Assembly: GCA_022559845.1 (NCBI GenBank)
Contig: CM040129.1
Span: 62,001-126,000 of the forward strand
Direction of reading: 5' to 3'
DNA from: Amorphophallus konjac
Taxonomy: Eukaryota; Streptophyta; Magnoliopsida; Alismatales; Araceae
DNA length: 64,000 nucleotides
Shown in pieces: positions 55,061 through 64,000 of the stretch. The position numbers and the translations under genes are program-made. Each line of letters opens with the position of its first letter. Within the stretch, counting starts at the first letter, position 1. Under the pieces are notes generated by a model. That model saw only the letters and a list, made by a program, of their open reading frames with translations, searched no databases and was not told the DNA's origin.

Positions 55061-55966
55061 TGATGAGGGTAAATTTGGTTTGACCCAGAAACGGCCCAAA
55101 CACGAGCGGCCAATTAAGGTTCGGAAGCGCTGAGCCCACGCAAGGGGCGAACGTGCACGCCCAACCCAGTAAGAGGATCACCGGCCCAAAGGAGCATCGG
55201 ATTCCACGACGCCAATGAGGCTGGCCCAATCGCAATTCTCGTCGGAGGATACTCCGACGACCGACCGTTGCCCCCACGACATCGGCCTTGACCCCGTAAC
55301 GGGCGAGCACGCGCCATAAGTGCCGTAAAACTCGCCCAGGGAACGGCCGATGCCGGGGCTATCGCCCTCCAACGGGAAACTCCCGCCAACATAGCGGAAG
55401 AACGCTGCTCTACTAAATGGACCCTTCCCTATCAAGGGATGAGACCCTCGCTCCAGGACAACCCATATAAAAGGGACATCGACAGAAGAGAAGAGTACAG
55501 TAGATTCTTCTACTAGACCCCATACAACTACGCAAGAGGAGATATGGCAGATACTTCTGCCACCAGAGCTCCCTACAGAGAAGAGAGCAACTCGCACTGC
55601 AACTACGACAGAGAGGTCATCTACTGCGTCCAGAGAGCCACTTCCTCCCACACGGCCTTACCACCCAACGAGCACTCTCCGAGAGCCCACTGGGAGCGGC
55701 GAGCACGCGTGCAGAGGATCTACATGTCTCCTGGATCAACTACTGCGGCTTCTACTTCTCTCTTACTTTGCTCCTCTCTATCGCTCATTAAATCCCTTGC
55801 TGACTTAAGCATCGGAGGGTTGTCCCCTGGGGTAACACCCGAGACTCCTTATGATGCCCTTCTAGTTTCTTGGCATGTGCAGGCATCCATGGGCGCGAGA
55901 CAATTTCCCCAACAAATAAATAGAGAAGGTGGTACGTGGTCTAGGAACCATTTTTCTGCCGCTACA
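55061..55966 (+). mobile_element. 5' LTR of a Tat-lineage gypsy element
   Basis: Begins TGATGAGGGTAAATTTGG (a start 2 nt upstream is possible) and ends GCCGCTACA at 55966. TATAAAAG lies at 55466-55473 as promoter. Directly after the LTR comes CGCCGTCTGTGGGAAC, the segment that usually follows the LTR in Tat-type elements and serves as, or adjoins, the PBS. Only this LTR is in the window, because the element is broken at about 59.71 kb. Confidence 0.7.
55466..55473 (+). promoter_or_regulatory. TATA box of the Tat-element LTR
   Basis: TATAAAAG in the context CCCATATAAAAGGGAC, about 400 bp into the LTR and on the coding strand. Confidence 0.7.
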
Positions 55967-56003
55967 CTTCTTACGCCGTCTGTGGGAACACGAGCGAAAG
56001 GGT

Positions 56004-57392
56004 ATGGCGCCCCGTGGAAGCCTCCGTAACGCCAGCAACCGGGGGCGAGGATCCCACCAGGGACCCAACTCCCCCTGGGAGTCGCAAGATGCTTCTTCCG
56101 CGCACCGCCGACAAGAGGTCACCCGAGGTGACCTAGATGAGCTCCGCCAGGAAATACGAGTCCTGGCGGAATTCTGCCGAGAGCTCCGAGACCAGAGGCC
56201 CCAACACGCCCCACCCGAGCGACGGGAGGGCGGAGAAGGCCAGGCCGGGGAAAATTTCCGACAGGTACGGGAGGTGTCCCACGCCTCCGTCGCAAGGACC
56301 CGATGGTCACGCAGCGTGCCTGCGCCTAAGGTGCGCAGCCCTCTCCATTCCAACCCGGACATGGACCGCCGGCTCCAACGATTCGAAGAGATGGAGGACA
56401 AAGTCCGGCACCTAGACAATGTCGTCCTGGCCGCTAAGAATCACGGCCTCATTGACGACGACCAAGATTTCCACGCTCCCTTCTCCAGGGAGATCATGGA
56501 AGCCCCCATCCCGCCAAAGCTGCAGCTGCCGACATTCACCTCATATGACGGCACCACCGACCCGGCCGACCACCTGCACGGCTTCGAGTCCCACCTGGTG
56601 TTCCACCGGGCCTCTGACACCGTGAAAAGCTTGGCGTTCATCACGACCCTTCGTGAGAACGCCCGAGCGTGGTTCGAGTCCCTACCGGCCGGGATGATTT
56701 CCTCCTTCCAGCAACTCAAGAAGTTGTTCAAGGAGAACTTCCTGGGCTGCCGAAAGGTAGCCAGATCTGCTGTAACCCTGCTCGCCCTCAGGCAGGGAAA
56801 GGAAGAGGCATTATGGGACTTCGTCTCTCGCTTCCACGTGGAGGCGCTCCGTATCCCCCACCTCGACATCGGCATTGCCACCACGGCGCTCACCCAGGGG
56901 ACGTGGGACCACATTCTCCGGCGCGCGCTCGGAGTCGAAGCCCCGACGACCCTTCCAGACCTCCTCGCAGTAGCCCAGAAGCATGCATACTGCGAGGAGA
57001 ACACCGCGGCCCTGCGCCGCGCGGTAGGGACTGACCAGTCCGACGGCAAGAGAGCCACCGACCCGCCACGCGAGGGCCGGAGCAAGCGAGAGCGGCGCGA
57101 TGGAGACCACCGTGACCGCTCCGAAAAGGAAAGGGGTGGCTACCACCACTACACGCCCCTGACGGGTCCACCCGACCAGATCCTGATGGAGATCTGCGAG
57201 GAGCCATTCCTCAAATGGCCCTCGCGGATGAAGTCGGACCCCAACTCGCGGAACAAAAAGAAGTACTGTAACTTCCACCGTGACCACGGCCACGACACTG
57301 TCGACTGCATCAACTTGAAGGATGCTATCAAGGACCTCGTGCGCAGAGGCCTCCTTGACAGATTCCTCACCAAGGCCGCCGAAAGACGATAG
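56004..57392 (+). CDS. Gag protein of a Tat-lineage gypsy retrotransposon
   Basis: 462 codons from ATG 56004 (MAPRGSLRNASNRGRG). The frame is open back to 55929 without another ATG. N-terminal part is Arg/Gln-rich and disordered, with a coiled-coil-like LDELRQEIRVLAEFCRELRD. The central Gag core includes AFITTLRENARAWFESLP and FKENFLG, about residues 170-330. A basic region (KRERRDGDHRDRSEKER) and a zinc-finger-like CNFHRDHGHDTVDC end the protein. The stop TAG at 57390 is in the same frame as the protease that follows, so Gag and protease were probably one frame before this mutation. Gag itself is the best preserved part of the element. Confidence 0.85.
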   Translation: MAPRGSLRNASNRGRGSHQGPNSPWESQDASSAHRRQEVTRGDLDELRQEIRVLAEFCRELRDQRPQHAPPERREGGEGQAGENFRQVREVSHASVARTRWSRSVPAPKVRSPLHSNPDMDRRLQRFEEMEDKVRHLDNVVLAAKNHGLIDDDQDFHAPFSREIMEAPIPPKLQLPTFTSYDGTTDPADHLHGFESHLVFHRASDTVKSLAFITTLRENARAWFESLPAGMISSFQQLKKLFKENFLGCRKVARSAVTLLALRQGKEEALWDFVSRFHVEALRIPHLDIGIATTALTQGTWDHILRRALGVEAPTTLPDLLAVAQKHAYCEENTAALRRAVGTDQSDGKRATDPPREGRSKRERRDGDHRDRSEKERGGYHHYTPLTGPPDQILMEICEEPFLKWPSRMKSDPNSRNKKKYCNFHRDHGHDTVDCINLKDAIKDLVRRGLLDRFLTKAAERR

Positions 57393-59706
57393 AAGACGCC
57401 TCCCCTGATCGACAACCGGCCCAACGGAAAGGAGATCATGATGATCTCTGGAGGGCCCGCCGCGGGGGGAGATAGCGCGAGCAGAAGGCGTCGGTACGCG
57501 ACGGCCATCAGCACGACGGATCAAGGCGACAGCACCTCAAGGGAGCTTCCCACTTCAGGCCACCCAGGAGACCCCATAGTCTTCTCTGAGGATGACCTCG
57601 AAGGCGTCACGACACCCCATTCTGATGCTTTGGTGGTTTCCGCCACCATCAACCAATGTACTGTGCACCGCATATTGGTAGATAATGAGAGTGGACCCGA
57701 TGTAATCGCGTATGACTGTCTTGTACTCATGGGTGTGGACGTGTCACGACTCACGCCATTACATACGTCGCCGTATGGATTCTCCGGCATGACTATCAGC
57801 CCAGAAGGGCGTATCTCGCTCCCGATCACGTTCGGGGCGGCACCGAAAGAGGTAACCTTCCTCGCCGACTTTACCGTGGTCCGTGCGATGACAGGGTACA
57901 ACGTCATCATCGGTCGAGGAATCCTCGGCACGCTCCGGGGCGTCCCTTCCTCCTACCACCAGAAGCTTAAGTTCCCCACCCCCCACGGGGTAGGGGAAGT
58001 CCGAGGTGATCAGAGGGAGTCCAGGAGGTGCTACCTTATCTCCACCCGCGACCGACGCCTAGAAGAAGCGCCTCCAGAGAAGAAGGCAAGGGCTGAAGAC
58101 CCGGGTCCGAGCACGAGCACTCCGGCCGAGGACTTGTATCTCATCTAGGTCGGGGACGACGCGAGTAGGTCATTAAAGATCGGCGCTGCTTTGCCGGAGC
58201 ACGACAAGCAAGCGTATGCGAGCTTCCTCGCGGCCAATCAGGAGGTGTTCACCTAGTCCGAGGACGAGCTCCCCGGGATTCCCCCGAAGGTCATTACGCA
58301 CCAACTAAGGTTGGACCCCAACTGCCCCCCGGTACAGCAACACCGAAGACGGTGCAACCCCGAGCGACAAGCCGTCATCAGGCAGCAAGTAGGAGAAAAA
58401 TTGCGATCAGGGCTACTCCAGCCTACCCAGTACCCAGATTGGGTAGCCAACGTAGTCCGGTGCCCAAGAGCAACGGGAAGTGGCGGATGTGCGTGGACTA
58501 CACCGACCTCAACAAAGCCACGCCCAAAGACAGCTTCCTCATGTCACGGGTCGACCAGCTGGTCGACGCCACGGCCGGGGCACGAGATGTTGAGCTTCCT
58601 TGACGCCTATTCCGGGTATCATCAGATCAGCATGCACCAGCCCGACCAAGATAAAACCACGTTCATGACCGACCACGGCTTATATTGCTACACCCGCATG
58701 CCGTTCGAGTTGAAAAACGCGGGAGCTACGTATCAACGGCTAGTCAACCATATGTTTGACTCGCAGATCGGCCGCAACATGGAGGTCTACATCAACGATA
58801 TGCTCGTAAAAAGCCTCTGAGCAGCCGAGCACTTGCGCGACCTGGCGGAAACCTTTGCCATGCTCAGAAGGTATAATATGAAACTCAACCCTGCTAAGTG
58901 TGCGTTCGGGGTGCGGTCAGGCAAGTTCCTGGGTTTCCTCATGACTCACCGAGGAATCGAAGCCAACCCTGATCAAATCAGAGTAGTATTGGAGATGGAG
59001 CGACCAAGACGGGTGAGGGACGTACAGTGCCTCACCAGACGCGTCGCCGCTCTGGCCTGGTTCTTGTCCCGAGCCGCCGAACGATGTCTACCCTTCTTCC
59101 GACTGATCAAGCAAGCTAACCTGGCGCTAGAGAAGAAGGGATGGGTCGACTGGGACCAGGAGTGCGAACAGGCATTCGAAGAACTGAAGCGCTACCTGAC
59201 GACGCCTCCTGTCCTCGCCAAGCCCCAAGGGGGGGAGCAACTACTCTTGTATCTCTCTGTGATACCCAGCACCACGAGTGCTGTGCTCACATGGGAGGAA
59301 CCAAGAGTCATGAAGCCTGTCTACTATGTCAACCGAGCACTATAGGGACCGAAATTTTGGTACTCGCGGACCGAGAAGTTCGCCCTTGCCCTGATCACAG
59401 TTGCTCGCAAACTGCGGCCATACTTCCTGGCCCACCCGATCGCCGTCCTCACCGATCAGCCCCTCCGGCAAATCTTTTAGAATTCTGATGCGTCCGGGAG
59501 ACTGGTCAAATGGGCCATCGAGTTGGGAGAATTCGACATCAAGTTCTGACCAAGGGCAGCGATCAAGGCCTAGGCGCTCGCAGATTTCATCGCCGAGTGC
59601 ACCCTGTCCGCCGAAGACTCACCCGAGAAGCCCTTGGAGCCCACATGGGAACTATACGTCGACAGATCATCCTGCACCGCGGGCAGCGGCGCGGGGCTGG
59701 TCTTGT
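57393..59706 (+). pseudogene. Protease-RT-RNase H region of the Tat element, disabled
   Basis: Continues in the Gag frame. Protease: LVDNESG at about 57678-57698, where this family normally has DNGSS or DTGAS. Reverse transcriptase 58257-58870: WRMCVDYTDLNKATPKDSF, DAYSGYHQI, and the catalytic motif as Y-I-N-D (58788-58799), the first catalytic Asp replaced by Asn. RNase H follows (about 59130-59570), then the start of a second, Tat-specific RNase H (LYVDRSSCTAGSGAGL, about 59653-59700). In-frame stops lie at 57390, 58146, 58254, 58818, 59343, 59478, 59547 and 59571. A lost base near 58458 and a gained base near 58580 cancel each other. Integrase is absent because the element is cut at about 59.71 kb. 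Confidence 0.85.
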
Positions 59707-60341
59707 TGAGGTGCAAGGCACGGGTTCAGAGGGGGGGGGGTGAATGAATCCCCGTTCAAAAACTATTGCGAAATAAAACCTTTGCCTCTATCCAGAACAA
59801 TTTCTGAAGGACTCTAGCAGAAGAAGATCAGAAAGTCAAGTCTGACTAGATTTGCACAAGAATAAGGTAAGCAACATTCGCTGTAATAGAAACAAGAGGG
59901 ACTCAGAGATTCAAATAGCAAGTGCAAAGTTAATAGCTCACTCTACCCTAAACTCTCCCAGACACATTATCGAGTACCAACCGAGCAATCGGACTGACAT
60001 AACGGAGATCACATATGCAAACCTTCATGACCGGATGGCACACAAGCCCTGCTAACAGGAATTACTCAAGAAGAACATACTTAGCAGAAAGTATAATGCA
60101 CAAAGGGACTTTAGATAAAACAAGAAGGCTCAGACAACTTGTGAAGGAGGTAGAAGATATGTAGAGCACACCACAAACAAACCACAACATAGAAGGGTTT
60201 TTACGTGGTTCGGTCTGCAACCCACAGACCTACATCCACCCCTCACTCCAAACCGGAGTGAGGCTTCCCTTGCTAAAGCAAGAACCGTAGAATCAGTCTG
60301 CAACAGACGCTGCCTTACAGCTTGACCAGAGGAACACTCTC

Positions 60342-60577
60342 CTCTCTTCCTCCACCTCGGAGGGCAACCACTAGTGACACACAGTCACTAGCAAACCGGA
60401 GAACAAATCTCCCTTCCTCTGAAACCCAGAGGGAAACCACAAGTGACACCTAGTCACTTGCAAACCAGAGGTCACGTACCTCTCTTCCTCCACACCAGAG
60501 GGAACCACTAGTGACACACAGTCACTAGCAAACCGGAGAGCAAATCTCCCTTCTCCTGAGACCACAGGAGGAACCCC
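60342..60577 (+). repeat. Tandem repeat (about 68 bp) with embedded hairpins
   Basis: Three and a half units of the form CTCTCTTCCTCC.. / AGAGGGAACCAC / AGTGACACACAGTCACT / AGCAAACCGGAG. The AGTGAC..GTCACT core is an inverted repeat. Units alternate between two variants, suggesting a 138-bp higher-order period. Confidence 0.85.
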
Positions 60578-61439
60578 GATCCCAAACAAGGGAAATGGAA
60601 AACACTGAGAACATGAAAAGAACAAACGAAAAATAAAACAAGAGAAACAAAAACATATATAGCGCTGAAGAGCACAATGACTGTGGATTTGATCCACGAG
60701 TCAATGCATGATCAGATCTTCAGGATGCACTGGCTGCACACTCTTTCTCCTTCTCACGATTTTCTTCTCTCTCACTCTGGCTCTCAGCTTCTTCTTCACT
60801 CACTGACTACCTCTCTTCTTCTTCTTCTTCTTCTTCTCAGACTTCGGCTCACTCTTCTTTTCCTCAACTGCTCAGATTCTGCCGTCTTTTTCTTCTTCTT
60901 TATCTTTCTCACGAGCTCACTTCTCTTAGCTCTGCTCTCTCTTTCTTTCTTTCTCTCAGAATTCTTCTGATGCCTTCTTCTATTTTCTCGTCATCTCTCT
61001 CTCTCTTTATTGATCGCAGGAGGGGCCTTCTTATAGAGCTTTAGACTTGGGTCCCACAAGCTCTTGCTTCAGGCGTGTGGAGAGCTTGTTCCCGCCATTC
61101 TCAGAGAAGCCACGCGTCAGGTGCAGATGGAGCTATGATCCACGTGTCAGCTTCTTTTTGGACTGGTCTACCTTGGATCACGTGCCCCAATAATTGGTTC
61201 TGATGTCACACACGAGCTCAGTGGAACCTTGGACCACGTGCCTCACTTACCTATCACGAGCAGGAGATGAGATACGCTTAAGTCCCTATCAGACACAATA
61301 GAGGCATTTTGTCAAACATATTGTAGTCGTGAATGGATAGTTACTGTGTATTGACCTATTGATATGAGAGTCACTGTGCATAAATGAATTTCAGTTAAGT
61401 ATGAAAGATGCATAGACTTCATAGTGCGTATATGAATCT

Positions 61440-62190
61440 AAGCACAGACCATATAAGTCTATATGCACATATGCACGGACCATGTAGTGCACTTATGTAT
61501 ATGTGCACAAACCTTATTCGTGCACAAGCAGAATGTGCACAGACTATGTAAAGAAGAAATGCAACTGTGTTTTGCACAAGACATAACTTGCACAGACCTT
61601 TATAAGCTCTCAGCAAGAATTGCACCGACTATGCCTATGTTTTAGCAAGATATACACCGACTATGAAATGCACGGCCCTAGTATGCGTGGGCCTGATATG
61701 CCATATGCACTGATCTATGCGAGACCTGCACAAACCTTGAATTTTGCATGGCAAAGTTTGCACCGAGCTTGTCATGCGGATGTCAGAAACTTGCACAAAC
61801 TTTGAGTAACGTGCAACGTCTTGACTTACACTCAGTGAAGGATGCACGGACCTTATGACAGCTAGCAATTAAACGTGCACACACTCTGTGAAACAAACAC
61901 TGCATGGTCCTTCTTCATGCACGAACCTTCTACATGCACGGACCTTCTACATGCACTGACTCTTAATGTCAACAAGGCAAATATGCACGGACTCCATATG
62001 CATAAGGGAAATGTGCACGGAGTTGGTTCAATGATATGCACGGACCTTATATGCCAAAACCCCAACGTGCACAGACTTAGCTAGGCACAAGATAAATATT
62101 TGCACCAACCTTAAGTATGCATCGTGAACATAGAAATGCATAGACCTTGTGACAAGCATTCATTGACTTTATGTATGCATGTAAATGCAC
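61440..62190 (+). repeat. Dispersed array of TGCACRGACC motifs
   Basis: More than 25 copies of a 9-12 nt motif close to TGCACGGACCTT or TGCACAGACTAT, spaced roughly 20-40 nt apart in one orientation. Many are preceded by ATATGCA. The array has no coding sense. Confidence 0.8.
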
Positions 62191-62340
62191 TGGCCTATAT
62201 GCAATGAGCAAAGGCATGACCAAATACACAAGAAGAATGCAGTAAAAAGCATATTGACTCATGGTGTTTGCTATCATCAAAACACAGAGACACAACAATC
62301 TCTCCCTTTTTGATGATGCAACACTATGGGTCATATGCAA

Positions 62341-64000
62341 CACTAAACATCATAAATGAGCAGGCAACACTAATGAACAGGACAGGAATCAATGACTCAC
62401 ATATTTTCTCCCCCTTTGACAACATCAAAAAGAAGGGATCAATTGTAAGAGCAGTGATCAATGGAGTTCAAAACAAATGAGAGATGAATGATAAGCAGTG
62501 TGGAATGATATAAAACTCTAGATAAGCAAGAAGTCTAAATTATTCAAGGCAGTGCAAAAGATGAATTCCACAAATTCTCCCCAAGACTCATTCCAGAAAG
62601 GAGGGACCTATATTGACAGACAATGTGGAAACTGAGACAGTCAGTGGAGAAATACACACACATGCATGAATTGTTCTCCCCCTTTGACTTCGATTAAGTT
62701 GACACTGTTAGAGAGAGCAACGCATGAATTATTACTCCCCCTGAAGATGTGAGGATAGGGGAATGACAGAAGGCAGCCTAGACGAAATTTCAAACTGAGC
62801 AAGGGGAAATCAGATTAATCTCCCCCTTAATACCAGAAAGATGCTGATGATTCAAGCTTCCCCATTTGAGAAAATAGAGGAATTTGAGTGGAAAGAAGTC
62901 ATCAGTCATACAGAGTTAAGCCTATCATGTCAGAACTGAATTATTGTTAAACAATGTGATACCAATTGTTGAGAAGCGTGATATCAATAAAAACACAGGG
63001 GTGCAAACATAGATAATGTCATGTCAAGCCCCAAAGGACATCAAGAACAGTGAGTACAATTCATTTTGAATTTAGCAGTGAGTGGAAACTGAGTACAAGA
63101 TTTTGACTGGATTGTCAATGAATAGATAAGACAGAAAGATTTTAATAGGGTACCAAAACCATAAATCTTGATAAGCGAATTTCAGACTCTTTTATTATAA
63201 AAGATTATGAATGAGTCTAAACTTACCAGCATGATTTAAGAATGATGTATACAAAGTTTATCAGGAAAATTCAATACTCATATCTGAAACATCTTTTAAT
63301 AGAGATGAACCAATTGCACATATGACATACATGTCTAACCTCCTTCTATCTTACTCAATCAATTTCAATGACTCCTTTGAAGTTACACTAGATAGTATTG
63401 AGATTAAACAAATATGAGTGTATCTGAATTTTCTTTGATTACACTTGTTTTTCAGAATTTTTCTATTGAACATCACTTATTTTTCTTGAGCACGTTTGGT
63501 TAAGTCAACACCTTTTTACGTGAGGCACAACACGTCTTAGGTGAAGTGACCTAGTTACTCAGTGTGACAACCATATTACCTCTCAATAAGAGAACAGAGT
63601 TAGCAATTTGGAGTGTCTTTTTACATGAGGAGACACCTTGATCAGAGGCCAGAATCCCCAGTTACTCGACACTGCCATGCCATTGCTCTGCCAGATTTTT
63701 AATCATTTTTATAAGAGAGGTAACTGTGGCACTTCATGACATGGGCTTACTCTATTTCTTGATAGAGAACCCAGTTTCTCTACGACCAAAGTCATTGCTC
63801 TGACTTTATTTTCTTTCAAATATTTTAGATTTTTCAGACAATGCTCAGTACACTGAAATGCTCAAGAACAATACTTTCTACATGTATCTTAACCAAAGAA
63901 AGCCATGTTTTTAAAATTTCAGATTTCAGAAAGTTTTGCATGAAGTTACATGAGACGATTGGTTAAGATTTATTAAACATAATGATTCAGATATTTTCAA
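62341..64000 (+). other. Probable continuation of retroelement sequence, no gene recognised
   Basis: AT-rich with repeated CTCCCCCTTTGA and TCTCCCCCTT phrases (62409, 62672, 62734, 62820), as seen next to Sirevirus LTRs. No ORF over about 60 codons with recognisable content. It may be LTR or untranslated leader of the element that starts at 59712. Confidence 0.4.

Larger units (their letters stand above)
59712..62340 (+). mobile_element. Second Sirevirus-like LTR, inserted into the Tat element
   Basis: Begins near 59706-59712 with a G-rich block (AGAGGGGGGGGGGTGAAT) as in the LTR at 14429. It contains GTGGTTCGG (60205-60213) followed by CCTACATCCACCCCTC and a GAGTGAGGCTTC stretch, the same order as in the first copy. 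Interior arrays at 60342-60577 and 61440-62190 are listed separately. At about 62275 the sequence ACAATCTCTCCCTTTTTGAT appears, a phrase common around Sirevirus LTRs. The right end is not certain and may lie beyond the window. Confidence 0.55.

Noticed and set aside
60677..60970. Leu/Ser-rich membrane-like frame
   Set aside because: Product of a TTC/TCT-rich tract in retroelement sequence, no homology signal.

Overview
This is plant nuclear DNA, most likely from a monocot. It holds two spliced plant genes, one of them for a chloroplast chlorophyll-synthesis enzyme, with GC-rich first exons. The rest is dominated by plant LTR retrotransposons: a chromovirus, Tat-lineage and Sirevirus-like elements, and a Cassandra element carrying 5S rRNA sequence. 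Initiator-Met-tRNA primer sites recur. There is no bacterial, organellar or viral genome content. Gene models below are hand-spliced from GT..AG sites and family conservation.

Layout. 1-10.1 kb is the gene-bearing left end: the complete five-exon CRD1/CHL27 gene (minus, 800-3745), a GC-rich tract with telo-box tandem repeats, and a frameshifted Toc159/132/120-type M-domain pseudogene (plus, 7157-8115). Two direct repeats at 1-565 and 9519-10130 bracket it. 10.1-14.3 kb is the 5' part of a minus-strand LTR retroelement (LTR 11050-14344) whose LTR carries about 14 consecutive short hairpins. 14.4-29.5 kb is a nest: a Sirevirus-like LTR is interrupted by a head-to-tail array of three LTR units (15968-28825). 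The middle unit is itself interrupted by a 2,680-bp palindromic LTR-derived element (20069-22748) with a 5-bp target duplication. 31.9-41.7 kb is a complete, apparently recent chromovirus with 2,402-bp LTRs, one uninterrupted 1,652-codon gag-pol frame and target duplication GCTAA. It sits inside an older AT-rich inverted repeat.

42.6-48.8 kb is a complete three-exon SIP2-type aquaporin gene (plus). Its introns carry an antisense 5'-truncated LINE and a hAT-type MITE whose right end was later tandemly duplicated. 49.4-53.6 kb holds a tRNA-derived SINE and the 3' end of a Tat-lineage gypsy element (antisense extra ORF, PPT, 3' LTR). A Cassandra TRIM is nested in that LTR. A CACTA-like terminus follows at 53.6 kb. 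55.1-59.7 kb is a second Tat element with LTR, gag, protease, RT and RNase H, disabled by eight in-frame stops, two compensating frameshifts and a changed RT catalytic motif. It is broken at about 59.71 kb by another Sirevirus-like LTR that runs with its motif arrays toward or past the window end.

Only CRD1 and SIP2 look like functional host genes; they act independently (tetrapyrrole synthesis in chloroplasts; an ER-type intrinsic membrane channel). Everything else is best read as layers of transposition, recombination and decay. The least expected structure is the palindromic LTR-derived insertion at 20069-22748, because both of its ends are the same LTR end and the empty target site is visible twice nearby.
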